64,000 bases of DNA from Alphaproteobacteria bacterium (GCA_020632925.1 JACKER010000009.1:248001-312000); one strand, 5' to 3'; positions 8,683 to 18,700 are shown, numbered from the stretch's first letter. A program made the numbers and translations. The notes: generated from the sequence alone by a model not told the origin.

Positions 8683-8688
8683 GCTAGA
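8683..8688 (+). promoter_or_regulatory. Possible -10 hexamer of the PP2C gene
   Basis: GCTAGA directly after the inverted repeat, 21 bases before the TTG start. One of the recurring GCTA-type hexamers in this window. Confidence 0.25.
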
Positions 8689-8709
8689 AGGGTGTGGGGG
8701 AGGACCAGC

Positions 8710-10863
8710 TTGGAACACTCTTGGGGATACGGGTCCGAACAGCGTCTCCGTGAAGAGAACCAGGATTGTCACGGCGTTTTCGAGTTCCCCGACTTCACGC
8801 TTGCGATCGTGTGCGACGGCATGGGCGGACACGTCGGCGGCGCCCAGGCGAGCACGCTCGCCGTCCGGACCATCCACGACGCGATGGTCGAGCTCTCCGA
8901 CCTGCCGGTGGCGGATGCGCTGGTGGAGGCCATCCAGCGCACGAACCTCGTGATCTACGAGTCCGCGCGCAAGAACCATCGCCTCATGGGGATGGGGACG
9001 ACGGTCGTGGCCGCGGTCGTGTCGGGCAACACCTGCTGGCTCGCCCACGTCGGTGACAGCCGGGCCTACCTCGTCCGCAGCGACGGCTCGGTCCACGCGC
9101 TGACCCGCGACCACACGATGGTGAACCTGTTCGTGGACGCGGAGCTCCTGTCCCCCGAGGACGCCGCGACCCACCCCGAGGCGCACGTCCTGTCGAGGTC
9201 GCTCGGTGTCGAGCGGCAGGTGGACGTGGAGATCAGCGAGGGCCTGGAGCTCACCGCCGGCGACGTCATCTTCCTGTGCTCCGACGGCGTCCACGGCATC
9301 GTCACCGACTGGGAGATCGGCAACGTCGACTGGCGTGCGCCGCACCAGGCGGTCCACCAGGTGCTCGACATCGTCAACACCCGCGAGGGCGACGACAACG
9401 CGACCGCCGTGGCCGTCATGCTGGGCACGACGTTCGAGGACGTGCCGCCCACCCCTCCTCCCGAGCCCAAGCGCTTCGACGACGGCTCCCAGATCGTGGG
9501 GCCGGGCATGACCGCGGTGCCCATCGAGGACGACCTCGATCCGGACTACGTGAGCGCCCATTCGCCCGCCGGGTCACCGGGGTACATCGTGTACGAGGAC
9601 AACCCTCCGCACCAGCAGCACAACGAGGAGATCGGGGCCACCGCTCCCCCGGTGCCCGTCAAGCCGCAGCCGCCGGCGCCCCCCGCTGCCCAGGAGAAGT
9701 CCCAGCCCGAGGCCCAGGCGCCCCCGCCGGCCAAGGCCGCGGTCGCCAAGCCTCCCGCCAAGCGGAAGTCGTCGAACCTCATCCCCATCCTGCTCGCGTC
9801 GGGCGCGCTGATGGCCGCGGCTGGCGTCGTGGTGCTGCTGCTGCTGCCGGGCACCAGCGATCCCGGCGGCACCGACGGGGACATCGGCACGATCGAGCCG
9901 TTGACGCCCGACCCGCCGACCCAGCCGCGGCCGACCCAGCCCCGGCCCTCCACGCAACCGACGCAGCCGCAGCCCCAGGCGGTGGACGCGATGGTGTTCG
10001 CGCCCAAGCTCCCGCCACCACCGCGTCGCCTGCCCTACCGCGCGACCGAGTGCACCCAGCCGCCTCCGGGCGGACCGGAGCAGTTCCAGGCCGTCGAGGC
10101 CGCGCGTCGGCACGACTGCCGGAGCTCCCTGCAGTCCGTCCAGGCGGGCATGAAGAAGAGCGTGGACCACTGCCGCCTCTACCAGACGGCCTGGCTCTGC
10201 TTCGACGAGTCCCACCAGCGACCGCTGGAGAGCACCCGCTCGAAGACCTGGGACGACGCGCGCTTCGAGGTCTACCACTTCGAAGGGACGGCCGACGTCC
10301 AGGCCTCGGTGTGGACCGACGACGACAAGCGCCTGCCCTTCTGGTTCCGCCGTCCGGTGGACGGGCTCGAGTTCCGGCTCAAGACCTGGAACGACGACCC
10401 GCAGATGGCTCACTACGTCAACGACCTGTTCGGAGAGCCCAAGGTCGCCGACGACTTCGCGAAGGACCTCCAGCTCGAGGCGACGCTCGCTGCGGGCCTG
10501 GCCAACGTCCCCGAGGATCAGCGCACGCAGCAGCTGATCGACGCGTGGGCCCGCCGGGTCTTCTTCGTGGCCGACGCGCTCCAGCAGGATCGCACGGGCC
10601 GCCTGCTCAACCAGCACCGGAGCGAGCTCATCCCGGTGCTCAAGGACCTCCTCGTGAAGGCCACGTCGGAGCAGGTGCTCCCCGACGGCAGCACGGTCGC
10701 GGTACCGGACGAGGTCCTCGAGGCGTATGACACCGCCATGGGGACCAAGCCTCCGCCGACCAGCAAGCCGGTGGTCGCACCCCGCCCCGTCGACCCCACG
10801 TCGCTCGAGCCCGACATCCAGGACGACGACCCCGGTGTGACGGTGAACCGCCGCGGCGGCTGA
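8710..10863 (+). CDS. Membrane-anchored PP2C-family Ser/Thr protein phosphatase
   Basis: 717 residues from TTG 8710, which has GGGGGAGG (8696-8703) six bases upstream. The catalytic domain covers residues ~5-245: D19 in EENQD, D36 in CDGMGG, then GMGTTVVAA, HVGDSRAYL, LTRDHT, FLCSDGV and the final metal ligand in GDDNATAV. These are the PPM-family metal and phosphate ligands, so it should be an active Mn/Mg phosphatase. A Pro/Gln/Ala-rich linker leads to one transmembrane helix at ~355-377, then a second low-complexity Pro-Gln-Thr linker and an extracytoplasmic domain with a Cys-containing start (ATECTQ...). The outer domain has no recognised family and may sense envelope state. A Ser/Thr kinase of the window (58455-59714) has the mirror topology. 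A strong hairpin follows. Confidence 0.9.
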   Translation: MEHSWGYGSEQRLREENQDCHGVFEFPDFTLAIVCDGMGGHVGGAQASTLAVRTIHDAMVELSDLPVADALVEAIQRTNLVIYESARKNHRLMGMGTTVVAAVVSGNTCWLAHVGDSRAYLVRSDGSVHALTRDHTMVNLFVDAELLSPEDAATHPEAHVLSRSLGVERQVDVEISEGLELTAGDVIFLCSDGVHGIVTDWEIGNVDWRAPHQAVHQVLDIVNTREGDDNATAVAVMLGTTFEDVPPTPPPEPKRFDDGSQIVGPGMTAVPIEDDLDPDYVSAHSPAGSPGYIVYEDNPPHQQHNEEIGATAPPVPVKPQPPAPPAAQEKSQPEAQAPPPAKAAVAKPPAKRKSSNLIPILLASGALMAAAGVVVLLLLPGTSDPGGTDGDIGTIEPLTPDPPTQPRPTQPRPSTQPTQPQPQAVDAMVFAPKLPPPPRRLPYRATECTQPPPGGPEQFQAVEAARRHDCRSSLQSVQAGMKKSVDHCRLYQTAWLCFDESHQRPLESTRSKTWDDARFEVYHFEGTADVQASVWTDDDKRLPFWFRRPVDGLEFRLKTWNDDPQMAHYVNDLFGEPKVADDFAKDLQLEATLAAGLANVPEDQRTQQLIDAWARRVFFVADALQQDRTGRLLNQHRSELIPVLKDLLVKATSEQVLPDGSTVAVPDEVLEAYDTAMGTKPPPTSKPVVAPRPVDPTSLEPDIQDDDPGVTVNRRGG

Positions 10864-10886
10864 GCCCCTGCCCACGTGGTCGACCT

Positions 10887-10922
10887 CGCCCGCGCGGTGA
10901 CACCTTCTGTCACGCGCGGGCG
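10887..10922. terminator. Strong hairpin after the PP2C gene
   Basis: Near-perfect 15-bp stem: CGCCCGCGCGGTGACA pairs with TGTCACGCGCGGGCG apart from one bulged G; the loop is CCTTC. It starts 23 bases past the stop. No T-run follows, as is common in very GC-rich genomes. The rest of the 224-base gap holds GCTATC at 10940-10945 and a weak GGAGCC/GGCTCC hairpin (11048-11063) upstream of the VWA gene. Confidence 0.65.
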
Positions 10923-11087
10923 ATGACGTCGTGGGTCCTGCTATCGTGAGATCGATGCCGGTCTCCCTGTAAGGAACCCGGCGGGTCGTCCGTTGTCCCA
11001 CCGAACGAGATCGCGGCGCTGCATCGGAGCCGCGAGCACCCTGCAACGGAGCCGGACGGCTCCCGCGAGAACGTCGGAGGCATCGTC

Positions 11088-12521
11088 ATGCAGCGCTGGC
11101 ACGTCACCCTGGGTCTCACCGCTCTCGCCGTCGGCGCCGCGCTCCTCGCGCCTCGCCTCGCGGCCCTCCGCACGCACCAGGACGCTCCCGCGACCGGACC
11201 CGACGTGATGGTGGACACCATCGTCACCACGCCGCCCGCGTTGCCGCCCGTCCAGGGCGATCCCCTGGGCCACCTGACGGTCACGGCGGGGCTGGATCGC
11301 ACGGCCGTGCTCGCTGGCGGCGACAACGAGCGCTTCCTGACGATCACCGTGCAGGCGCCGACCGACGTGGGCGTGCAGTCGCGGCGCGCCGTCGACCTGT
11401 CGGTGGTGGTGGACGTGTCCGGCTCGATGTCCGCCAGGGGCAAGATCGACCAGGCGCGACGCGCGGCGAAGTCGCTCGCGTCAGCGATGGAGCCCGGCGA
11501 CACCTACTCGCTGGTGGTGTTCAACGACGACGCCACGGTCGTGGTCCCCGCCACCGGCGTGGAGGACGTGCGAGCGATCCATCGCGCGATCGACCGGGTC
11601 TACGAGGGTGGTGGGACCAACCTGTACGCAGGCCTGGAGAAGGGCGCGCGGGAGATCCGCGGCTCGGTGCGCGACGGCGCGGTCTCGCGGCTCGTCGTCC
11701 TGTCCGACGGCAAGGCGAACGTTGGCGTGACCGATCCGGGGGCGCTGTCGCGCTACGCCGCCGATCTGTCGGCCAGCGGGATCTCGCTGTCCACGGTGGG
11801 CCTGGGGCTGGACTACAACGAGGACCTCCTCGCGCGGCTCGCGGATCTGGGCGGCGGGAGCTACGGCTTCGTGAGCGACGCCTCGCAGCTCACGACCGTG
11901 TTCGCCGACGAGCTCGCGCGCACCGCCTCCGTGGTCGCCCGCCAGACCCGGGTCCACGTGGAGCTCCCCCCGAACGTCGTGCCCGTCGAGGTGATCGGGT
12001 GGGACGGCGTCCGGTCCGGCAACGGGTGGGACGTGTTCGTCGGCGACGTGTACTCGGGCGAGACGCGCAAGATCGTCACGCGGGTGCGCGTGACCGGCGA
12101 CGCGAGCGGCTCGCACCAGGTCGCGGACGTGGACGCGACGTACTTCGACGTGCCGGACAGCAGGGACGCGCACACGCCCGCACAGGCAGCGGCGATCTGG
12201 ACGCTGGACCGCTCGCAGATCGAGCGCTCCGTCGACAAGCAGCGCGCGGTCGACGCCAACCGGGCCATCGGCTCCCAGCTGCTCGACCTGTCGACCCGCG
12301 CCTACGAGCGCGGGGACCGCGACGCCTCCCGCGAGCTCGCGGCGAAGAGCTCCGCGGTGCTGCGCGGCGCGGCCGACGCCTACGACGCGCCCGAGCTCGA
12401 CGAGGCAGCGGCGCAGGTCGAGGAGGCCGCCGCCCCGATGGCCTCGGCGCCCCCCACCACGGAGGTCGGGCGCACGAGGATCAAGCAGAACAAGGAGCTG
12501 TTCCGTGACCTCGCCCGCTGA
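11088..12521 (+). CDS. Secreted/anchored VWA-domain protein
   Basis: 477 residues from ATG 11088 with GGAGG upstream. A hydrophobic N-terminus (residues ~6-22) acts as a signal anchor. The von Willebrand A domain covers ~100-285 with an intact metal-adhesion site: D109, S111, S113 in VDVSGSMS, then GGGTNLYAG and VLSDGKANVG. The layout, VWA in the middle with an N-terminal beta segment (LTVTAGLDRTAVLAGGDNERFLTI split around 62-86) and a helical C-terminus, resembles YfbK/'vault inter-alpha-trypsin' type VWA proteins. Those bind partners through the metal site in the periplasm. The next gene overlaps its end by 17 bases, so the two are translated together and likely work as a pair. Confidence 0.82.
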   Translation: MQRWHVTLGLTALAVGAALLAPRLAALRTHQDAPATGPDVMVDTIVTTPPALPPVQGDPLGHLTVTAGLDRTAVLAGGDNERFLTITVQAPTDVGVQSRRAVDLSVVVDVSGSMSARGKIDQARRAAKSLASAMEPGDTYSLVVFNDDATVVVPATGVEDVRAIHRAIDRVYEGGGTNLYAGLEKGAREIRGSVRDGAVSRLVVLSDGKANVGVTDPGALSRYAADLSASGISLSTVGLGLDYNEDLLARLADLGGGSYGFVSDASQLTTVFADELARTASVVARQTRVHVELPPNVVPVEVIGWDGVRSGNGWDVFVGDVYSGETRKIVTRVRVTGDASGSHQVADVDATYFDVPDSRDAHTPAQAAAIWTLDRSQIERSVDKQRAVDANRAIGSQLLDLSTRAYERGDRDASRELAAKSSAVLRGAADAYDAPELDEAAAQVEEAAAPMASAPPTTEVGRTRIKQNKELFRDLAR

Positions 12522-13629
12522 CCCCTTCGCCGACGCCCGGGCCCCCGCCCGGGATCTGCCGGCGGTCGCCGCGACCACGGCACTCGAGCCCTGGCTCGAG
12601 CGGTCGGCCCTCGAGCAGCTGCCCAAGCGGCAGGCGATGTGGGTGATGGGGTCGGGCGCCGCCGCGGTGCTCGCCGCGCTGACCTCGGTCTGGGGTGCGC
12701 AGCCGGAGCTGGCGCTGTCGATGGCGCTCGGGCTCGGCGCGTCCCTGGTGGATCCCCGTCGGTTCTGGGCGGCGCCCCTCGCCGTGGCGGGCTGTGGGCT
12801 CGCCGGGCTCTCGTTCGCCCTGCTGGACCTGCCGGCGGTGGTGGGCGCCGGCGCGGCGGCCGGGGTCGTCGCGAGCCTGCTCGTGCCGCAGCGCATCGAC
12901 TGGCTCGACGTCGTGCACGGCGCGCTCGGGACGCTCGCGGGCGCCTCCCTCGGTCTGTGGGTGGCGACCACGCTCATCCCCGGTGGCGTGCCCACTGCGC
13001 TGGCGGCGGCGGCCACGGCCGGCATCGTGTCGCTGCTCGCGTCGCAGGGCCTGCTCCCGATCGCGCTCCGCTTCGATCAGGTGCCGCAGCTGCCCGGGCA
13101 GCGTCTGGTCGCGCGCTCCCTGCGCCTCCCCTACCGCCCGCCCGTCTTCCGAGCGATCGATCTGTACCAGGCCGCCCAGCCCCAGGCGCCCGACCGCGAG
13201 ACGCGCCGCGGGATGGCGGAGGTCGCGACCTGGGTCTACCGGCTCCAGGTGACCATGCAGACGCTCGACACCGAGCTCCAGATCATCGACCCGGACCAGG
13301 TCCGCCAGCGCATCGAGGCGTGCCGCGCCAGCGACGATGACGAGGACGAGTTCACCCGCGACCGTCGCGCGGCGACCGCCAAGCACCTGGAGCGCCTGCT
13401 GGAGCACCGCGCGCTCATCCAGACCGAGCGTCGTCGCACCGAGGCGCTGGTGGAGTACGCCCTCGCCTTCCTCGAAGAGGCACGCGCGGGGCTCGCGGTC
13501 GCGCAGCGTCTCCCAGGCGAGGCGTCGCCCGACCGCCTCCCGGAGGTCCTCCACCGCCTGCGCGATCACGCCCGGGACGGCGACACCCGCCGCCGGACCG
13601 CGCGCGAGCTGGGGACGATGACCGTCTGA
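12505..13629 (+). CDS. Polytopic membrane protein with soluble coiled-coil C-terminus
   Basis: 374 residues; GTG 12505 follows AAGGAG and lies inside the end of the VWA gene. Residues ~45-190 are a run of about six hydrophobic Ala/Gly/Leu helices. Residues ~205-374 are soluble, charged and helical (VYRLQVTMQTLDTELQII, then a long Arg/Glu-rich coiled coil DRRAATAKHLERLLEHRALI). No family recognised. The gene overlap makes it the probable membrane partner of the VWA protein. Its TGA lies inside one arm of the hairpin shared with the convergent methyltransferase gene. Confidence 0.7.
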   Translation: MTSPADPFADARAPARDLPAVAATTALEPWLERSALEQLPKRQAMWVMGSGAAAVLAALTSVWGAQPELALSMALGLGASLVDPRRFWAAPLAVAGCGLAGLSFALLDLPAVVGAGAAAGVVASLLVPQRIDWLDVVHGALGTLAGASLGLWVATTLIPGGVPTALAAAATAGIVSLLASQGLLPIALRFDQVPQLPGQRLVARSLRLPYRPPVFRAIDLYQAAQPQAPDRETRRGMAEVATWVYRLQVTMQTLDTELQIIDPDQVRQRIEACRASDDDEDEFTRDRRAATAKHLERLLEHRALIQTERRRTEALVEYALAFLEEARAGLAVAQRLPGEASPDRLPEVLHRLRDHARDGDTRRRTARELGTMTV

Positions 13630-13641
13630 CGGCGGTCAGAC
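13624..13641. terminator. Hairpin containing both stop codons of a convergent gene pair
   Basis: GTCTGAC (13624-13630), loop GGCG, GTCAGAC (13635-13641). The plus-strand TGA (13627-13629) and the minus-strand TGA (13636-13638 read on the other strand) sit in the two arms. It is symmetrical, so it can act on transcripts from both sides. No T-run. Confidence 0.45.
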
Positions 13642-14400
13642 CTCGATGCCCATCTCGCGTCGGAACTGGTGGTAGTCCTCGGTCCACTCACCGGCCTCGT
13701 CGCGGATGACGAGCTCGCGCTCGACACGGTCGAGCTCCGCCGCGTCCTCCTCCCTGGCGCAGACCAGGGTCGCGATGTGAGCGGGTCGTCCGCCACGGAA
13801 GACGACATCGGTGCGCTCCACGACCGTGAGGCCGTGCTCCACCGGGGCGGCCTCGGTCCGCGGGTCGGACGCCGCCATGACGAAGCAGAACCGTCCCTGG
13901 GGGGCGAGCAGCCGCCGCGCGGTCCGGCAGTAGTCGAAGATCGAGCCGCGCAGCTCGATCCGAGCGTGTGCCCGCTGGGTGTTCGACGAGATCAGCCCCT
14001 TGCCCACGGGGACGTACGGTGGGGAGCCCGTGATCAGCTCGAACTGATGCCCCTCCAGCAGCCCCTCCGCGCGCAGGTCCGAGTGGATCGAGGTGACCCG
14101 CGCCTCGAGCCCGTTGTGGGTCAGCGTGCGTCGGAACAGGCCCACCGAGATGTCCTGCGCCTCGACCGCGACGAGCGTCGCGTCCGCCGGGAGGTGGTAG
14201 AGCGTGGACAGCCCGACCGACCCGATACCCGAGCCGAGGTCCAACAGACGGCGCGCCTCGGGCACGGCAGCGCGGGCGCGCCACGCCGTCACCACGTCGT
14301 CGGTCGAGAACCGATGTCCACGCTGGAGTTGCACGACGGACCACGACCCGACGAGCTTGTCGAGCGTCGTCGCGGGCTCCGCCGAGGCCGGGCGGCCCAT
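13636..14400 (-). CDS. SAM-dependent methyltransferase, TrmN6/YfiC-like
   Basis: 254 residues from ATG 14400, overlapping the stop of the TerB-like gene (ATGA). The class I methyltransferase fold shows motif I LDLGSGIGSVGL (53-64) and the acidic strand LVAVEAQ. SPPY at 126-129 replaces the NPPY of amino-methyltransferases. The leader with the phrase RGHRFSTDDVVTAW matches the start of the YfiC/TrmN6 group (usually Q..G.RFS.D), which methylates N6 of A37 in tRNA1(Val). The N-to-S change also occurs in related RNA methyltransferases, so I keep the substrate open. The enzyme is cytoplasmic. Confidence 0.78.
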   Translation of the reverse strand: MGRPASAEPATTLDKLVGSWSVVQLQRGHRFSTDDVVTAWRARAAVPEARRLLDLGSGIGSVGLSTLYHLPADATLVAVEAQDISVGLFRRTLTHNGLEARVTSIHSDLRAEGLLEGHQFELITGSPPYVPVGKGLISSNTQRAHARIELRGSIFDYCRTARRLLAPQGRFCFVMAASDPRTEAAPVEHGLTVVERTDVVFRGGRPAHIATLVCAREEDAAELDRVERELVIRDEAGEWTEDYHQFRREMGIEV

Positions 14401-14882
14401 CAGGCCTCCTGAGCCAACGCCTCCAGCTCCGACTCGGGGAGCCCGAGGTCCTTGGCGACGCGGACGACCGAGTCACGGAAGAAGCTCACGCCGGCGAAGA
14501 CGGACAGGAACTTCCGCTTCACCTCGAGCTCGGCGACCTCGAGGCGATCCGGGTCGATGCCGTGCGTCTCCGCCAGCTCCGCGATGCAGTCGCGCTCGGC
14601 GTCGCTGATCACGCCGTCCGCGAGGGCCGTCATGTACAGCGACCACAGGAAGGCGTCCTCGACCTCGGCATCACCGAGCTTGCCGGAGCCCGTCGTCCCA
14701 GCCGGGATGCTCGCCTCGAAGCTCGCGATCAGGTTCAGCTCCCGCTGGTGGATGACCCCGTCCGCACGCGCCACGGCGCGCATGCCCGTGGCGATGATCG
14801 ACGCGCTCCGGGCATCCAGCTGCACCGGCGCGCGGAACCAGTCGGGACCCAACGGTCGGATGCTGGCGCTCGTCTCGTCCAT
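14400..14882 (-). CDS. TerB-like helical protein
   Basis: 160 residues from ATG 14882. An all-helical domain carries the TerB/tellurite-resistance-like pattern: MRAVARADGVIHQRELNLI and YMTALADGVISDAERDCI, two helix-loop-helix units with Asp/Glu residues that may bind a metal. TerB-like modules are found in stress and envelope proteins and rarely confer tellurite resistance on their own. The gene overlaps the methyltransferase start and lies 13 bases after the GAF gene, so the three form an operon. Exact function unknown. Confidence 0.68.
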   Translation of the reverse strand: MDETSASIRPLGPDWFRAPVQLDARSASIIATGMRAVARADGVIHQRELNLIASFEASIPAGTTGSGKLGDAEVEDAFLWSLYMTALADGVISDAERDCIAELAETHGIDPDRLEVAELEVKRKFLSVFAGVSFFRDSVVRVAKDLGLPESELEALAQEA

Positions 14883-14895
14883 CGTGGCCTCCTGA

Positions 14896-15726
14896 TCAGC
14901 GGTTCGAGAGCGACTGGGCGAGCGCCTTGGCCACCGTCTGGACCACGTCCACGTCCGACTGCAGGAAGGGCCGGGAGGCGGGATTGAGGAGCTGGATGAC
15001 GCCACGGGCGGTGAAGTCCTCGTCCACGAGGGGGACGCACAGCACCGACAGGCTGGTGTGGCCTTCGTCGCCGAGGGGGTCGACGTGCGGGGTGCCGGCG
15101 TCCACGTCGTGGACCACGATCACGTCCGACATGTCGAAGCACATCCCGACCAGGCCCTCACCGAAGTTCACGGACCGGCCGAAGATGCGCGCTGCGCCCG
15201 TCCCACGGGCCGCGACGACGCGCAGGTGCGGCTGATCGAGCGTGCCGAGGGCGACGACCGCGGACTCCGCCGCCGTGGCACCGCGAGCGATGTCCAGGGC
15301 TGCGTCCGCCGCCTGGTCCTCGCTCATGGCGTCGATCTCCATGGAGAGATCGAACAGACGCTCGGCGATGGTCTCCGCATCCTGCGGCTGAAGCGTCGGA
15401 TCGGGCATCGACAGGTCGGGCGCGGGCGCGCTGGGGTCGAAGTCGTCCTTGTGCTTGTGCACGTGGATGGGAGCCCACTGCTCCTTCTGGCTACGCGAGC
15501 TGGCGGACACCGACACGGAGCCTTCGACCGCGCGAACGAACCAGCCCAGGCCGGCCACCTCCTCGCGGACCTCGACACTGCCGTCCTCGGCGCGCGAGCA
15601 CTGCAGGCGGACCACGGCGTCCGGCTCGACGTCGAAGAACCCCAGCGCCTTGCCCATCGCGATCAGCCAGTTGTCCGACTCGACGCGAACGGAGTCTCCG
15701 TTGAGCGCGGTGATGGTGAACTCCAC
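14896..15726 (-). CDS. GAF-domain protein
   Basis: 276 residues from GTG 15726, chosen because AGGAGG lies five bases upstream (15732-15737); an ATG 13 codons earlier lacks such a site. The N-terminal ~80 residues form a small beta domain (FTITALNGDSVRVESDNWL). A His/Lys-rich linker follows (HVHKHKDD). A GAF domain covers ~125-275: the ALGTLDQPHLRVVAARGTG strand pair, the helix-loop GEGLVGMC, and SVLCVPLVDEDFTARGVIQLLN. GAF domains bind small ligands such as cyclic nucleotides or haem. There is no output domain, so it probably signals by protein contact. Confidence 0.78.
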   Translation of the reverse strand: MEFTITALNGDSVRVESDNWLIAMGKALGFFDVEPDAVVRLQCSRAEDGSVEVREEVAGLGWFVRAVEGSVSVSASSRSQKEQWAPIHVHKHKDDFDPSAPAPDLSMPDPTLQPQDAETIAERLFDLSMEIDAMSEDQAADAALDIARGATAAESAVVALGTLDQPHLRVVAARGTGAARIFGRSVNFGEGLVGMCFDMSDVIVVHDVDAGTPHVDPLGDEGHTSLSVLCVPLVDEDFTARGVIQLLNPASRPFLQSDVDVVQTVAKALAQSLSNR

Positions 15727-15762
15727 GACCTCCTCCTCGATCCCACCCGAACGGGGGACCTC

Positions 15763-15768
15763 CATAGC
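15763..15768 (-). promoter_or_regulatory. Possible -10 hexamer upstream of the GAF operon
   Basis: GCTATG on the minus strand, 36 bases before the GTG at 15726. One of the recurring GCTA-type hexamers. Confidence 0.25.
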
Positions 15769-15795
15769 CCGAGACTCACGCCCGCGGTACCCGCG

Positions 15796-18700
15796 TCAGG
15801 CGTGGTCCGCGCGAGCATGCCACATCGGGCCCGGCCATGGTTGCACCGACGCCCAGAGTTCCTGCGCCGCCACCTCTGCGGGACGGTCCCCGTCCATCTC
15901 GCGTGCGAGCGCCCGGGACAGGCGCGCATCGGCGAGACCGAGCCGTCGCGACACCCACTGTGCGCGCGCCTCCGGATCCCGGGGGGCGGATCCCGAGGTG
16001 TGCCGCCACAACCGGACGTGCTCGATCCAGCGCGCGATCTGGGCGACCAGCGTCCGCTGGAGCTCGGAGGGCGCCAACGGCCCCGTGTCGGCGCGGAGCC
16101 GGGAACCGGCCTGGATCATCAGGCCTTCGCAGTGCGCGCGCCCGAAGTGGAGCAGCTCGTGGCAGACCCGCTCGGGACGCCCCGTCAGCCGCTCCGTGAA
16201 CATGCCGACCTTGTAGTCGTCACCGCCGATCGCCTCGAGATCCGACAGGATGACCCCGCAGCAGGTGGCCTCCCACCCGTCGAGCGACCACGGGCGGGGA
16301 TCGGCCATCGCGCCCCGATCGCGCTCCAACACCATGACGACGCTCACCGTGGCGCCGTGTTCGACCTCGAACTGCAGGGCTGTCGACGGACTGTCGGACG
16401 GGCGGCTCTCGAGCGCGCTGACGAAGTCCTTCATCCACGCCAGGTGCGTGCCCTGCGCGTGCTGGATCCGGAGGTAGTGCAGGTGCGGATCGAGCACCAC
16501 GCCGCGGTGCGAGCGGTACAGCGGGAACGCGTCCGTCATGTGGTCGCGGGAGGGGTTGAGGCCGTCCCCCGCCACCACGACCATCACGTCACCGTGCCGG
16601 GAAGCGGCCAGCTCGCGCGCCCCGTCGAACCAGCGAACCAGGGTGTCGCGGATGTCTTTGCCGCTGAACGCCAGGTCGAGGTCCTTGCCCCGCGTGTCGG
16701 GGACGGACATCACGCCGCGGACGAAGCGCGTCCAGCCCACCCAGCGCTCCAGGTCGTCGGCCGTCACGTCACGAGCGAACGTCGGTTGGTGGATCGTGGG
16801 TGCGTGCGGCGCCGCGGCGGCCGTCGTGGACAGCACCGTGGCGATCTGGGCGTCCGACGGGACGGAGACCTTCTCGTACAGGCGATCCACGGTCTCCGGA
16901 TCCACGATCCATCCAGGTCCGTCCCGGCGGACGAGCAACGCGGACAGCGCGTCGGCGTCCAGGATGCCGGTGGCGGCCATCGTGCGCGCCAGCCAGTGCC
17001 CGACCTCCTCCTCGGCCGTCATCCGCACGGGCTCGGTCACCTCGAGCCGCAACGCGTCACACCAGAGGCGGAGCTGAGCGCGGTGGAGGGAGGCCCGCAG
17101 CGCCTCCATGCGGATCGGATCCGCCACCGCCTCGATCGCGTCGTCGTCGAGCGTCAGGGCCTGGACCGCCGCCTCGTTGCGCAGCGCGCCCTGCCGCACG
17201 TGGTACCCGTGCTCGGAGCGGAGCGAGTGCAGCAGGTTCGCTGCCGCCGCCAACACCTCGGGGCGGTTGGACACGAGCCCGGTGCGCACGACCTTCACCC
17301 GGGCGCTCGGCCCGTCCGGTTCGACCGAGGCCGCCTCGACGAGCAGGATCACCCGCACCGAGCGGGTGTCGCCCGTGCGCTGCGCGAGCTCCAGGTCACC
17401 ACCGACCAGCAGGGAGGCCGTGTGGGGCTGGCGCAGCGACACGCGCATCCGGATGCCCGAGTCCGACCCCGCCACCTTTCGGCGACGCTCGATGAGGTCG
17501 AGCATGCCGTGGCTCGTGAGCGAGTCCAGCCAGGCGATCGGCGCGCCACGCAGCAGCTGGATCCGCTCGATGGGGAGCCCCTCGGCGATCGCCGTGCGCA
17601 TCGCCTGCCGGTACCGCGCGCCGGACCGTCGATCGGCCTCGTCGATGCCGGTGTCGCCTCGCCCCATGATGGTGAGGCGCCGGTGCGGATCGTCGGGCGA
17701 CAGGCGCAGCTGGTGGCCGATGATGGTCGCGCACAGGTCGTACAGCCGACGGGTGTCGAACGCGGCCCAGGTCGTCCCTCGCTCCAGCTCGTCCGACGTC
17801 ACGAGGTCGAGCATCCGCTCGATGGCGACGGCCTCTCTCCGGGCCTCGTCGTCCGTGCGCGACACGCCGAACGTCAGCCCGCCGTGGCGGCGCTGCGCGA
17901 CGTAGTACAGGTCGGTGCCCGGCGGGGTGGTGGGCGCCGGCATCAGCATGGCGAACGGGTTGTCCGCGCGGACCACCTCGTTGCGTCCGCGGCGGAGGAT
18001 CACCTCGTCGGCCTGCAGATCCTCGAAGGAGTGCAGCTTGCGCTGGGGAAGGCCGCGGCGCCCGCCGCCCGGCTCGCCACCCTCGTAGCCCACGAAGCGG
18101 TACTGCTCGTTGCCCGAGCTCGACTGCACGAAGCGCTCGGTGGTCTCGTAGATCCTGGCCCTCACCTTCGTCGGAGGCAGGCGGCGTGCGAACGTCCCGA
18201 GGGCCGCGAGGAAGCGATGGGTCACCTTCCAGGCGCGCTCGCCGTTGCGCGGGTCGGTGTGCTGCCCGGCCTCGAAGACGACGCCGAGCCGGTGCCCCTT
18301 CTCGCCCTGGTGAAGGCCGATGTTGGCCGCCATCCCGCCGGAGAGGACGCCGTTGTCGTGCACCCCGGTCACGAGGTGCTCGACGCCGAGCTCCAGCGCC
18401 AGCGCCGCGTGCGCCTGGTCGTCGCGGAACACGAGGAAGGGCGCCGAGGGCCGCGAGGTCGAGTGCAGGTCGAGGATCGCGTCGCAGGTGAGCAGCAGCG
18501 GGGCCAGCTCGACCACGCGCTGCTCCTCGTACGTCCGCTGCTCCGGTGCGAGCCCGTGGATCCGCGCGAGCTGCTGCGGGTCCCACATCCGGTTGAGGTC
18601 GCTGCCTTCGGCGGTGTGCCGCAGACCCAACCCGGCGGCGCGCTCGTTGGCCCGGATGGCGAGCACCGACCCGGCGATCAAGTCGTCGTCGACGACCTCC

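Noticed and set aside
14400..14882. TerB-like gene considered as a tellurite-resistance determinant
   Set aside because: No terC/terD or other ter genes are nearby; TerB-like helical modules have many other contexts.
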